From assembly GCA_964645765.1 (NCBI GenBank), contig CAZYBE010000014.1, forward strand, positions 1-64,000: a DNA stretch of 64,000 bases, given 5' to 3'. This document shows positions 53,464 through 62,942 of this stretch, one piece after another; position 1 is the first letter of the stretch; every line of letters starts with the position of its first letter. A program made the position numbers and the translations under genes. This DNA comes from CAZGMN01 sp964645765 (lineage in GTDB: Bacteria; Acidobacteriota; Aminicenantia; Aminicenantales; Aminicenantaceae). The notes below the pieces were generated by a model. It saw only the letters and a program-made list of their open reading frames with translations, had not been told where the DNA came from and made no database searches.

Positions 53464-54144
53464 TTATTTCTTCTCGACCTTCTCTGCTAATGAGGACACA
53501 CTCCCTAAATATTCTCCAATCGTGTAGAAATTTGAACTTCCGGGCGTAAAAACAAAGGGTTTTACTTTTTTTATATCAGGCAATTCCTTCTCTCCAAGCA
53601 TGGATTTATCCACTTTGACATCCATGATTTCTCCTATAAACATGGTGTGCAATCCCAATTCAAGGGTTTGGAGCAATTTGCACTCGATAACGATTGGAAA
53701 TTCTTTAATATAGGGAGCATCTACGAAGTCGCACTTAATGGGATTTAATCCAGTGACCTTAAACTTGTCCACATCTCTGCCTGATACACTGCCAAAATAG
53801 GCGGTCTCCTTTGCGAATAACTCTGAAGGGATATTCACGGAAAAGGCTTTCCTTTCCATAATATTACCAAATGTATATGTTGCTTTCCTGATTGAAGTCA
53901 TAACGCAGGGAGGCTTTGAACAACATACTCCAACCCAGGCTGAGGTCATCACGTTTGGTTTACCGCTCTTATCATATGAACCAATTACCCAGACAGGAGT
54001 AGGAAGAAGGACTGTTCTGGCTCCCAAAGATAATTTCGTGCTATCTTGCTTTTCCTCGGGACTATTTTTGAAGGGATGATTCTCAATCGAGCTTACCAAA
54101 AATACCATTGCCACAATCCCGATTATGCTCAAATATCGATTCAT
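53464..54144 (-). CDS. Flavin reductase-like FMN-binding protein
   Basis: A 226-residue protein. The first about 20 residues are a hydrophobic signal or anchor, unusual for this family. The split-barrel flavin reductase domain follows: TVLLPTPVWVIGSYDKSGKP, then NVMTSAWVGVCCSKPPCVMTS and the GSVSGRDVDKFKVTG motif. The double Cys in GVCCSKPP is also seen in several anaerobic family members. It should reduce flavin with NAD(P)H, perhaps outside the cytoplasm. It lies 40 bp from the AbiE promoter region on the same strand. Confidence 0.85.
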   Translation of the reverse strand: MNRYLSIIGIVAMVFLVSSIENHPFKNSPEEKQDSTKLSLGARTVLLPTPVWVIGSYDKSGKPNVMTSAWVGVCCSKPPCVMTSIRKATYTFGNIMERKAFSVNIPSELFAKETAYFGSVSGRDVDKFKVTGLNPIKCDFVDAPYIKEFPIVIECKLLQTLELGLHTMFIGEIMDVKVDKSMLGEKELPDIKKVKPFVFTPGSSNFYTIGEYLGSVSSLAEKVEKK

Positions 54145-54403
54145 AGTTGCCCTCCTCTTTATGTTAATTTCAAAGGATGAGCCTCTTTACATTTGTGAAA
54201 TTTCTCGCGCTGCCCGTAATGCCGCAAGCCGCTATTTTAATATTTCTTTCTAGTTCAGTCAGACAATCCGTTGCACTTTCCATAATCCCTCTGTTTCTCA
54301 AGTAAACAGAATCGAGGTTCTAAACAACATATATCTATTTTAAGAAAATCCCTTTCGTTTTATTATCCCTCACCAGGTCTCTATCATAAAATATTTTGAA
54401 AGT

Positions 54404-54517
54404 TTAAATATCATACTTTGCGGCAATGGGCATTCTTCTTCCTGCTCCAAAGGATTTTGTGGTGATTTTCAGGCCGGGAGAAGCTTGTTTCCTTTTGTAT
54501 TCATTATTTTCAATTGG
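54404..54517 (-). pseudogene. nadE (NAD synthetase) C-terminal remnant
   Basis: 37 codons between two stops read ENNEYKRKQASPGLKITTKS then FGAGRRMPIAAKYDI. This is the conserved C-terminal signature of NAD+ synthetase (NEYKR...P..GLK...FG.GRRMPIA..Y). No start and no N-terminal part remain. The rest of the interval 54145-54735 shows no gene. Confidence 0.8.
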
Positions 54518-54735
54518 TTACCTTTAACGTCTCCTACGACCGGGTTCAGTTGGGCAATGTCAACTTTCATCGTTTCTTCTCTTCTTAAGACAATTTCTTA
54601 GAAATTGCTTTGCTTAATTATTTCACTATATTGAAATTTGTGGCAAGAAACTATCATAGAAAAAAATAAAAAAAATTTTTATTTCGAGGAGTGATAGAAA
54701 TTTGCTTTTTTCGATAACCCTTTCCCTCAACAGCT

Positions 54736-54775
54736 CCCGCGTCCGCCGTTCTTTCCACTGAGCTGCAGGCGCGCC
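54736..54775 (-). repeat. Degraded tRNA-Arg 5'-half fragment, copy D
   Basis: GGCGCGCCTGCAGCTCAGTGG, then GAACGGCGGACG resembles the 5' half of the tRNA-Arg with several substitutions. Unlike copies B and C it lacks the 140-bp arm. It marks the far end of the accessory zone, and a possible promoter (TATAAA preceded by TTAAAA) lies upstream of it on the minus strand. Confidence 0.65.
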
Positions 54776-54824
54776 AAGAATTTATAGCGATACTATAACA
54801 AAATTTTAAGTTTTATTTTGGAGC

Positions 54825-55772
54825 CTAAGCTGTGACATTCTTGACCTTGATTTTATTAATATCCATCTCTCCCAGTCCCATATTATGAGCATAACGAATA
54901 AAGAGAATATCACTCGCCTTCTTTCCAAACAGACCCGCACAGTATGAGTCCATGGCAACTGGGTTGACGCCGACGATGACCTGCCCAATATCAAGAATCT
55001 TTCCTGGGCCTTTGGGTCCATTCGTTACCAGCACCTTTATGGCATCAGTGATGATGATCGATGGTTTGATGAGCGTGCTGAGGTCGGCTATTCCCTGGTG
55101 TAGTCCCATCGGCGTTCTATGCACACCGCTCATGCTCCAATTGACCCCTATGAAATTCTTCATGCTGAATGTATAGCCTGTTGCATAATGAACTTTGGCT
55201 ATGGGAACATTTATCAGCACATTACAATCAAGAATACTCTTGAGTATTTCGGCTTGCTTAAGGGACTTTGCTTGCTCTAAGGTGACTTCTCTATAAGCGC
55301 TTTTCAGATGCCCGGAAAAAACTTTTGCTCCGGCTTTTTCTGCAGAGTCTTTTATTCCGCTTAAGCTAAAGCAGAGGCTGAATTCATCACAGGTGTGCTC
55401 CCAGACCTCAACCCTGCTCGCTCCGGCGTCAATGCAGAGCCTGGTTATAGTTCCAACAATCTCAGCATTCGTATTGCATGATTGGGCGGGAGTTCTGGCC
55501 CAAGCCACATTTGGCTTTATGACCACGTAATCTCCCTTTTTAACGAATTTTTCAATTCCACCGAATGCGGTCAGGGCTGCTTGAACCAGCGCTGAGGGCT
55601 CGCCCTTCTCAGCAACAACAAGGTCAACCTCTTCTTCCAGAGCTCCACGGGAATTGGGCGCAGCGGAGAGCTTGCGGCTTTCAAACGGCACAGGAAGCGA
55701 TTTAGAGGCGCCTATCACCATTCCGCCTATTGCTAAATTTTTAAGAAAATTTCTTCTTGTTATCTCTTTCAT
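54825..55772 (-). CDS. Tat-exported DUF362 protein
   Basis: A 315-residue protein with a twin-arginine signal (EITRRNFLKNLAIGG). The DUF362 domain has YVVIKPNVAWARTPAQSCNT, NVPIAKVHYATGYTFSMKNFIG and the GVNPVAMDSYCAGLFG end. DUF362 proteins are often next to ferredoxin domains, but none is fused here. It is exported folded, perhaps with a metal cofactor. It follows the propeller-repeat gene by 8 bp, so the two form an operon. Confidence 0.88.
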   Translation of the reverse strand: MKEITRRNFLKNLAIGGMVIGASKSLPVPFESRKLSAAPNSRGALEEEVDLVVAEKGEPSALVQAALTAFGGIEKFVKKGDYVVIKPNVAWARTPAQSCNTNAEIVGTITRLCIDAGASRVEVWEHTCDEFSLCFSLSGIKDSAEKAGAKVFSGHLKSAYREVTLEQAKSLKQAEILKSILDCNVLINVPIAKVHYATGYTFSMKNFIGVNWSMSGVHRTPMGLHQGIADLSTLIKPSIIITDAIKVLVTNGPKGPGKILDIGQVIVGVNPVAMDSYCAGLFGKKASDILFIRYAHNMGLGEMDINKIKVKNVTA

Positions 55773-55780
55773 CGATGGCT

Positions 55781-56884
55781 CTAATTATTCAAGGTCAGCT
55801 TGCTCACTCCTGCGTCTGTTCCAAACCAAACCGTGAGGCCGTCGAAAGCTATCGCATTGACTTGATGACCTATAAGCCCATCTTCAGAAGTAAGGGCAAG
55901 CCACTTTCCTGTTGCAATATTATAACAGCTAACTCCGCCGTCACGAGCTATCCAAATGTGCCGGCCGTCATTGACTATGCTCTTAATCCACTTCTCATCC
56001 AACCCGTCATCTGTCTTAATTATTTTCCAAACTCTTTCTTCCTTGTTAAAGACAGCCAATGAGCCATAAGTTCCGCCAGCCCAGATGTTCATGCCTTCAA
56101 CAGCAACGGCCTGGATCGAATCTTCGGGCAGGCCATCTTTCTTGGCATAAAATTTCCATGTGCCTGTTTTCTTATTCAGGACAGCAATCCCTGAAGCTGT
56201 GCCAAGCCAGACTTCTTGGGAATCGATAGCCACTGAGTTGATATATTTATCGGGCAATTGTTGAGGAGAATTAAAGAAAGACCACGTCTCAGTTTTTTTT
56301 GAGAATCTTGCCAACCCCTTCTGAGTTCCAATCCAGACAAAATCAGCGTCAACGGCAATGGATGTTACGTCATCACTTGAAAGCCCCTTGTATAAGCCAT
56401 AAACGGTCCATTTGGGAGAAGGATTTCTTGTGAAACGACTTGCGCCATAAAGGTCATTGTAGCCATAGAATGTCGTGCCAAACCAGACATCGCTGTTCAC
56501 ATCAACAGAAATTGCGGTAACATGATTATCTTCCAAAGTATTTTCCCAATAGAGGCCCGGCTTTGTTTTTGTGGATAAAGCCGGCTCCCACTTTGTGGTG
56601 TAAGCCTTCCATTGTCCGCTATCTTTATCATAACAGGAGGCGCCGCCTCCATAAGTGCCAAACCAGATATATTTACCTTCGACTGCAATCGAAAGCACAG
56701 TGTTGCTCGATAAGCCATTGTCAGTGGTATAGTGTGACCAGCTTCCTTCAAGCCATTCCTTTTTTAAAATAGATTGTTCAGCATAAGTTTTAACATTGAA
56801 CAGCTGAACGCCCGCTATGGAGAGAATGAAGACAGCTATTATTTTTAACACCCATTCTTGCAATATTTTTGATTGATGATTCAT
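55781..56884 (-). CDS. Exported two-component-regulator-type propeller protein
   Basis: A 367-residue exported protein with a signal peptide (cleavage near TYAEQ). It contains seven or so reg_prop-like repeats, each with W-x-G-T/A-x-x-G and GLSS motifs (VEGKYIWFGTYGGGASCYDK, IGTQKGLARFSK, FGTDAGVSKL). Such propellers are usually the sensory part of hybrid histidine kinases; here no kinase is attached. It starts the operon with the DUF362 gene. Confidence 0.82.
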   Translation of the reverse strand: MNHQSKILQEWVLKIIAVFILSIAGVQLFNVKTYAEQSILKKEWLEGSWSHYTTDNGLSSNTVLSIAVEGKYIWFGTYGGGASCYDKDSGQWKAYTTKWEPALSTKTKPGLYWENTLEDNHVTAISVDVNSDVWFGTTFYGYNDLYGASRFTRNPSPKWTVYGLYKGLSSDDVTSIAVDADFVWIGTQKGLARFSKKTETWSFFNSPQQLPDKYINSVAIDSQEVWLGTASGIAVLNKKTGTWKFYAKKDGLPEDSIQAVAVEGMNIWAGGTYGSLAVFNKEERVWKIIKTDDGLDEKWIKSIVNDGRHIWIARDGGVSCYNIATGKWLALTSEDGLIGHQVNAIAFDGLTVWFGTDAGVSKLTLNN

Positions 56885-57116
56885 TTCAATTTAAACGAAT
56901 CTTGCGAGCCACTTTCCATTTTAAAGGTAAAAAATAGCCTCATTCAAGGTGGATTGTCAACAAGCTTTCCTAAGGCGTATGCATCTTTTGGCCTGAGTGT
57001 TTTCGAGACACCCAGCCTGAGCCTATTGATATCACGGATTTGCGGATGCTTCCCCTCAAATTCAGTTCGATTGACCTATTTTTGGAATATATGGTATTTT
57101 TGAAAAACAAGATAAG

Positions 57117-57515
57117 TTGAAAGCCTTGCAAAAAAAGAGTCTTATCGGCATTTCAAAAAATTCCTGTATTCAACACTTTGATAAAAAAATCTTTATCTGG
57201 ATCTGGCTCTTTCTTCTCTCTCTTTGCAACCTGGCTTCTGCTCAGCCGCTGCCCAAACACGGGTTGCATTATGAAACACCGGCCATGGTTTGGGATGAAG
57301 CCCTGCCTTTAGGCAACGGCCTGCTGGGAGCTTTGGTCTGGGGCGACGGAAAGCCAATCAAGCTCTCGTTGGACCGGACAGACCTCTGGGACCTTCGGCC
57401 AGTGGAAATGGATTGGATTGATTCTTCTTTTATTTGCCAGTTTTCCGGACGGCATGAGAGAAGAATTAGAAAAAGGAGTCGGGTTTATGTTTCATGTTCT
57501 TCCAAGGCGCAATAA
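57117..57515 (+). pseudogene. GH95 alpha-L-fucosidase N-terminal fragment
   Basis: After a hydrophobic stretch (WIWLFLLSLCNLASA), LHYETPAMVWDEALPLGNGLLGALVWG matches the N-terminus of GH95 enzymes, which normally exceed 700 residues. Here the frame ends after 132 residues. From about 57438 another frame (FPDGMREELEKGVGFMFHVL) reads protein-like and stops at 57508, so the fragment was shifted and fused. No catalytic region is present. It is a remnant. Confidence 0.7.
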
Positions 57516-57592
57516 ATATGCTTAGGAATGAAAATTCTCTTTATCTTCATCCTGTATTTAATTCTTGTTTAAAGGCATTAAGTTTCATTAGC

Positions 57593-58588
57593 CTATTTCT
57601 GTGTTTCATAAATGTATTTCATCCTGAATTTTTTCAGGGTAACTCCTTCATTTGCTCTCGAATAAAGAAAGTTTTGATTATCGATGTAAATGCAATGGCT
57701 TGCATCGGGAAGGGTGAAAGTGGTTAACAGCTTGCCTTCAGGGGAGAGAACATACACATCCTGACTTGGATTTTTAGAATAACTCCCGCCAAGAACGAAC
57801 ACATACCCTTGCCTGTCCAGAGTGATATCTTTGTAAATATATTCAGATGGAACGACAAGTGAGCTGACTTTTTCCTTTTTTGCCCTCTTTCCCCCTAACA
57901 AACTCTTTGACCATAACTTCTTTCCCCCGGGGTCAAATTTCTCTATTCTGTCTAAGAAGTTATAAGCAATATAGATATTGCCACGAAGGTCGAAGTCGAA
58001 GTTTACCATATCTACCATAAAGGGCAATTCTTCATGAGTATATTCAATCTCACGAGTTATTTTACCGGTTTGATCAAAAATAAAAATCCTTCCTTTTTTC
58101 TCCTTAACTTCAGAAAGGGACGAAATGGCAATTTCATTGTCAGAAATAACCTTTAAATCAGAGATGGGGAGCATAATCGGTATTCTCTGTTTGTAATTTA
58201 GGTCTTTATCAAACACTTGAATTCCAGGGATATATTGGTCTGTAACATAGAGGAACGTATCTGAGTTATCTATAAACCTGATAGCTGAAAATTCTCCAGG
58301 ACCCTGCCCTTTTCGTCCGGCCTTCTTCAAAAAGTTCCCTTTTTGATCAAACACTTTTATGGAGTAGTCCATGGCATCAGTGACATAAATATTATCTGGA
58401 GTGGCTATGATATCCACCCACTGAAACAAAATATCATCGTTCAGGGTCCCTATGGAAAGAGCTTCCTCAAGATTTATTTTAAGGGGATAGCCTGCCCCCA
58501 GGAAAAGAAACAGTGAATAAAAAAAGATTAAGAACACCAAAGCCTTGAACAAAGACTTTATATTATTTTCTCGAAAAAAATCATTCAT
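57593..58588 (-). CDS. Exported 6-bladed beta-propeller protein
   Basis: A 331-residue exported protein (hydrophobic LFKALVFLIFFYSLFLFLGAG). Blade motifs VTDAMDYSIKVFDQKGNFLK and GRKGQGPGEFSAI match the same NHL-like family as the protein at 27205-28314, including the conserved GxGPGEF/L. Periplasmic, ligand unknown. It overlaps the plus-strand GH95 remnant region only beyond that remnant's end and converges with it. No neighbours on the same strand nearby. Confidence 0.8.
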   Translation of the reverse strand: MNDFFRENNIKSLFKALVFLIFFYSLFLFLGAGYPLKINLEEALSIGTLNDDILFQWVDIIATPDNIYVTDAMDYSIKVFDQKGNFLKKAGRKGQGPGEFSAIRFIDNSDTFLYVTDQYIPGIQVFDKDLNYKQRIPIMLPISDLKVISDNEIAISSLSEVKEKKGRIFIFDQTGKITREIEYTHEELPFMVDMVNFDFDLRGNIYIAYNFLDRIEKFDPGGKKLWSKSLLGGKRAKKEKVSSLVVPSEYIYKDITLDRQGYVFVLGGSYSKNPSQDVYVLSPEGKLLTTFTLPDASHCIYIDNQNFLYSRANEGVTLKKFRMKYIYETQK

Positions 58589-58843
58589 TCTTTTACCTCC
58601 AAGGCGAAATAAAAGAGTGAATCATGCTGCCATAAAACTGAGTTGAGCCTTTCCCGTTATAGCCAGAAAAGGGCCGCAGAATTATCAAGTCATATAATAA
58701 GACGAATCAGCGGGGATTTTTTCTCATGAATAAAGCTCGTTCCTTACTCTTTTCAGCACTTAATTTTGAGAGTTCGGGATAATTTTTTTAAATTGACTCT
58801 TTAAACTGACTTAACTTGAGCATATATTTTTTGTTAAGAGTTC

Positions 58844-59086
58844 TCAGGACTTTTCGATATATTTTCTGCAAAAAATATAGCCAACAGAGCAGAATATTAA
58901 ATGGCCTAAAAAGGGATACTGGAAAGTCAGTGATGGACCGTCTGACATACACAAGTTGTAAGCCTCACCACAACTTCTTACCTGTTCCTTTGCTTCAAGA
59001 ATAATAGCCTTAGAGCTCATCATGAAAGAAAATATGGCCAAGATTAAAGCAATGTTTTTTATTCTCCTTCGGATTTTTAAGATCAT
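58844..59086 (-). CDS. Small secreted protein with twin CX6C motif, copy 2
   Basis: 80 residues from an ATG at 59086 preceded by GGAGGAAAATC. A basic start and hydrophobic core (IALILAIFSFMMSS) form a signal peptide. The mature part has CGEAYNLC and, near the C-terminus, CSVGYIFC, both Cys-x6-Cys, followed by RKYIEK. It shares this plan with the gene at 59142-59408 just upstream and looks like its tandem paralogue. No family is known to me. Confidence 0.6.
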   Translation of the reverse strand: MILKIRRRIKNIALILAIFSFMMSSKAIILEAKEQVRSCGEAYNLCMSDGPSLTFQYPFLGHLIFCSVGYIFCRKYIEKS

Positions 59087-59141
59087 GATTTTCCTCCTTT
59101 CTTCTTTAATTTTATTAACGACTTTCCTTACAATATTTGCT

Positions 59142-59408
59142 TCATTGTTTAACGACATAAGCCATGCAAAAAGCATAGCCATTAAAGCAAAAGGTCGAAT
59201 AGCCAAAAGCGACTACCGCAGCTGAAATGGCTCCTCCAAGAAGGGAAATTAGCGTTGCAATGGCCACATCGATCATGCAATCTTCCAAGGCGCCTTTGCA
59301 AACATTTGCGGATAGTTGGTAAGGGGCTGCAACAAAAACCAAGACGAAAGCAAAAGCAATAGCTGCAGCCAAAATTCTCATTCCCTTGTTTCTTTTTAAG
59401 TTTTTCAT
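59142..59408 (-). CDS. Small secreted protein with twin CX6C motif, copy 1
   Basis: 88 residues, starting after AAAGGAGGTTTAAGG. Signal peptide MKNLKRNKGMRILAAAIAFA with cleavage near SANV. CKGALEDC at the N-terminus of the mature chain and CFNGYAFC before the C-terminus, with a Gly/Ala-rich hydrophobic segment (ISLLGGAISAAVVAFGYST) between. Matches the next gene in Cys spacing, DCM/LCM-x-D and GY-x-FC. Four Cys suggest two disulfides outside the cytoplasm. Confidence 0.65.
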   Translation of the reverse strand: MKNLKRNKGMRILAAAIAFAFVLVFVAAPYQLSANVCKGALEDCMIDVAIATLISLLGGAISAAVVAFGYSTFCFNGYAFCMAYVVKQ

Positions 59409-59806
59409 CCTTAAACCTCCTTTTGCCTAAATAATTTGCAAATTTCATGCCAGCAGGATGTAGAAAAGAATATATTTTAATTTATTGATAATAAAGAAGA
59501 TAGATTGACTGATTAGAAAAACGAACAGTTAGTTTCCTGAGCTTAGGTCACACTTTGTGCCGTGCGCTTTTGTATCTAATTCCTGTTAAAATAGTTAAGG
59601 GTCCATTTTATGGCACAAAATGTGACATCATAAAAACTGGCTTGATTGAAGTGCTCGATTCGACCTTGCGACCTTAGGTCAATCCCACTGACAGGTGATG
59701 TTTAGAGTGCCGAAGTCTTGCGGCCCTAGCCCAAGAATTTTACCTCTCACTCAACCTGTGTCACAATTAAAAAATTTTAAGCGGAATCTTTCAATCGTCA
59801 GGATAT

Positions 59807-61129
59807 CTAGATGCCGGAAACAACAACGTCCTTGAAAACTAGGCTTGGCATGCGCCAAGTAGAATAGACCCAGGGGTCGTTGGCAACTTCGACAAGCTTG
59901 TTCCAAAACTCGAGGTGGTTGCCGGCGATGTTCATCTCAGCCACAGATTGCACGGGCTCGCCATTCTCAAAAAGCTTGCCGATAATGCCGATCGACGCAT
60001 CGCCTGTGGTCGAGTTAGAGTTCCCACCGATGAATCCGGTTATGAATACGCCTCGGCCCAGGTCCTTCATGATCTCCTTCACCGAGCGCTTTCCAGGAGG
60101 GATGATCAGATTGGAGGTACTTCCTGTTGTCGGGTCCCAGCCCAGCTTCCGGCTGTAGTACCAATCCAGATAGAAATCCTTCAGCATGCCTGACTCGACC
60201 ATCGTCCTCTTTTTGGCAGCAAATCCATCGCCGTCGAACAGCTGGCTGCCTAAACCGCCCTTGACAAACGGGTCGTCGATGATTGTGAAACAATTGCTGC
60301 CGATATTCTTGTCTTTTTTATCGGCAAGAAAAGACCGTTTCTGCTGAATGTTAGACCCGAACATAGCTACAAGGAAACCGTTGAGTATCGACGGAACATT
60401 CCTGTTCTCGATTATGATCGGCAAGGTCTCAGTCTTGATTTTCTTGCCTCCGAGAAGGTCGAGTGTCCGCTCTACTGCCTCAGCGCCAATCTTCGCTGGA
60501 GAAGGCATATCCTTTCTCTTGACGGAAACTACATAATTGAAGCCCATCGGACGGCGCTCCCCCTCATCCTGGACAGTCACTTGCGCCCCAGCCTGGTAGA
60601 CAGTGACCTCGAAGTAGCCTTCAAAGCCATTGCTGGCCATCAAGATAAATTCCTGATGGCTGTCATATTCTCCTGCCATGACAGAAATAACTTTCCGCCC
60701 GGCCTTTTCTAGGCAGGACTCCTCCACAGCTTTCACCAGACTGTGTCTTTCTTCAGGAGTAAATTTCTTATAGTCTGGGTCGACAAGTCCCAGGTCAAGC
60801 TCAGCCCTGCCCTGGTAATATTTCGGGTCGGGCAAAGTGCGAAAAGGGTCCTCGGCCAGAAGCTTTGTCGTCGCCACAGCGTTGGCGATAAAGACTTTTA
60901 AAGCATTCTGGCGCAGGTCTGAAGTACTCTGGGATGAATAGCGGCCGTTGACAAAGAGTTCGATGCCAAGATTTCTTGTGGAAGCCTCTTTGATATTCTC
61001 CGGCTTGCGCTCCCGGTAATTGATACTCACAAACCGTTGGCTGATAATACTTACCCGGGAGCTCTGGGCGCCGGCCGTCTTTGCCGTTTTCACAATCCAA
61101 GCAGCCAAATCATAAAGTTCTTTGTTCAT
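59807..61129 (-). CDS. pmbA: PmbA/TldE-type subunit of a TldD-TldE protease
   Basis: A 440-residue protein of the U62/TldD-PmbA family. No HExxH is present, as expected for the non-metal TldE partner; the C-terminal part has GVFITGFIGGNSNSTTGDAS, the PmbA-type signature. With TldD it forms a heterodimeric metalloprotease that degrades unfolded or antibiotic-like peptides. It lacks a signal peptide, whereas its TldD partner 20 bp upstream has a Tat signal; an exported complex would need piggy-back transport. About 350 bp downstream (59450-59806) hold no gene. Confidence 0.88.
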   Translation of the reverse strand: MNKELYDLAAWIVKTAKTAGAQSSRVSIISQRFVSINYRERKPENIKEASTRNLGIELFVNGRYSSQSTSDLRQNALKVFIANAVATTKLLAEDPFRTLPDPKYYQGRAELDLGLVDPDYKKFTPEERHSLVKAVEESCLEKAGRKVISVMAGEYDSHQEFILMASNGFEGYFEVTVYQAGAQVTVQDEGERRPMGFNYVVSVKRKDMPSPAKIGAEAVERTLDLLGGKKIKTETLPIIIENRNVPSILNGFLVAMFGSNIQQKRSFLADKKDKNIGSNCFTIIDDPFVKGGLGSQLFDGDGFAAKKRTMVESGMLKDFYLDWYYSRKLGWDPTTGSTSNLIIPPGKRSVKEIMKDLGRGVFITGFIGGNSNSTTGDASIGIIGKLFENGEPVQSVAEMNIAGNHLEFWNKLVEVANDPWVYSTWRMPSLVFKDVVVSGI

Positions 61130-61148
61130 CTCTCTCCTCCTATACCTA

Positions 61149-62681
61149 TTACCTTATGCCGCCCACGGTCATGGACTTCACCAGAGCGGTTGGCTGTCCG
61201 AAACCGACAGGAACAGCTTGTCCGCCTTTTCCGCACGCTCCGCCGCCACCTTTTGACATTTCAAGGTCGTTGGCCAGCATGGTAATGTTCCTCAGCATCT
61301 TCGGTCCGTTGCCCATGATGTTGATATCCTTAATGGGCGCAGTGAGCTTCCCGTCCTCAATCATCCTTCCCTGGGATACATAGAAGGCAAAATCGCCTTC
61401 TCCGATTTTCACCTCTCCGTTACTCACATCCCGGATGTAGATGCCTTTGGCCACGCTCTTGATCACGTCCTCCGGTGCGGCTGAACCAGCGAGCATGTAG
61501 GTGTTTCGCATCCTCGGCTGAACATAGTGCTGATAGCTCTGGCGGCGGCCGTTGCCGGTGGGTTTCACGTTGTAATAGCTTGCAGAAATCTTGTCATGCA
61601 TGTAGCTTGCCAGGATTCCTTTGTCAACCAGCACAGTCTTCTGTCCTGGAGTGCCTTCGTCATCAACGTTAATTGAGCCCGGAAGATAGAGTACGGTGCC
61701 GTCATCAATAATCGTCACAAAGGGCTCTGCGACCTGCTTTCCGATCATCGTGCAAAATGTGGATATTTTCTTGCGGTTGAAGTCAGCCTCCATCCCGTGT
61801 CCTATGGCTTCATGGAGCAGGATGCCTGTGACACCCGGACCCAGCACAACCGGCATCTCGCCTGCCGGAGGCTTGACCGCATCGAAGAGAACGAGCGCGC
61901 GCTCTACAGCTGTTTTCGCCAGCTCATCCACCAATGCCGGTGTGTAATAAGAGAAATCCCTTCGGCCGCCAAAATTCCAGCCAGCCCTCTCCCGCCTACC
62001 GGCCTTCTCTGCCACTACAGAAGCATTGAGGTAATTTCTAGGCTGCAGGTCTTCAGCTTTTGTCCCTTCGCTGGTAACGATCAGAATTCTTTTCTGCTGG
62101 TCATGAAAGTTGGCGTTGACTTTGACGATTAACGGTGACAGGGCAAAGCATTTGTCGTTTGCCAATTGTACAAGAGGAAGCTTGGACTCGAGCGGAACTG
62201 AAGTGAGCAGGGTTTTGAGCGGGTAGTAGTTTTTCATCTCCAATCCTGCAAACTTGCCTGAGGCTTTCTTTGCCTGTGCATTGGCAATTGTGGCAGCGGT
62301 CGATGCGGCTTTGCGCATGGATTCCTCTGTCAAATCCTGGGTGAACCCATAGCCGACCTGGTCGCCTTTCACGGTGCGAATGCCGGCGCCGAGAGCCACA
62401 TCACTGTAAGCCTGGTTGACCTTGCCGTCTTCGAGGATAAGCCAGTTGCTGATAGTGTGCTCGAAGTAAAGGTCGGCAAAATCGCCGCCTTTGGATAAGG
62501 CCTCAGCAAGGACTTTCTGACAGAGGCTGTCGGTAATACCAAATTCAGCCTCAAAATACCCTGGTGTCCCGGCACGAGCCAGGCTATACCAGCCCTTGGG
62601 CAGAACAATCGGTACGGCGATGGTCACAGCTGCCGCTTTAGCTGTGGTCTTGAGAAAAGACCTTCTCGATATTTTTTTCAT
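61149..62681 (-). CDS. tldD: TldD-type metalloprotease with Tat signal
   Basis: A 510-residue protein. The N-terminus MKKISRRSFLKTTAKAAAVT is a Tat signal. The active-site motif HEAIGHGMEAD (290-300) matches TldD HExxxH-type zinc ligation. The C-terminus has GEVKIGEGDFAFYVSQG and the final GGGGACGKGGQAVPV, typical of TldD. It heads the operon with pmbA. Export of the pair is common in this type of phylum, in contrast to cytosolic Escherichia coli TldD. Confidence 0.9.
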   Translation of the reverse strand: MKKISRRSFLKTTAKAAAVTIAVPIVLPKGWYSLARAGTPGYFEAEFGITDSLCQKVLAEALSKGGDFADLYFEHTISNWLILEDGKVNQAYSDVALGAGIRTVKGDQVGYGFTQDLTEESMRKAASTAATIANAQAKKASGKFAGLEMKNYYPLKTLLTSVPLESKLPLVQLANDKCFALSPLIVKVNANFHDQQKRILIVTSEGTKAEDLQPRNYLNASVVAEKAGRRERAGWNFGGRRDFSYYTPALVDELAKTAVERALVLFDAVKPPAGEMPVVLGPGVTGILLHEAIGHGMEADFNRKKISTFCTMIGKQVAEPFVTIIDDGTVLYLPGSINVDDEGTPGQKTVLVDKGILASYMHDKISASYYNVKPTGNGRRQSYQHYVQPRMRNTYMLAGSAAPEDVIKSVAKGIYIRDVSNGEVKIGEGDFAFYVSQGRMIEDGKLTAPIKDINIMGNGPKMLRNITMLANDLEMSKGGGGACGKGGQAVPVGFGQPTALVKSMTVGGIR

Positions 62682-62942
62682 AAGCCCTCCTTATAATTTT
62701 ATGATTATTATTGCAGTCATTTGATTATAAAATTTTATTAATAAGCAGCATGCCATCCTTAATATTACATACGCATAAATAAGAAATAAAGTTTAAAATT
62801 TTTTTCGACTTTTTTCCAGGATTACCCGAAAATCTTCAGGCCTGCCTCTCCGGATGAACAAGCCGAATAAAAAACAGACATTTTAAGCCAGATGAGCACG
62901 CCGGCAGGTTTGACGATTTTTTGGTAAAGCTGGTTCCTTTTA

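Noticed and set aside
28536..54735. A site-specific integrase or transposase gene explaining the tRNA repeats
   Set aside because: I found no protein with a tyrosine or serine recombinase signature or DDE transposase motif; the helicase's HTH is excisionase-like but not a recombinase.
59640..59740. tRNA-like words (GATTCGACC, TGCGACC) suggesting a tRNA or tRNA remnant
   Set aside because: No acceptor stem or cloverleaf can be formed, and the words do not match the tRNA-Arg fragments.
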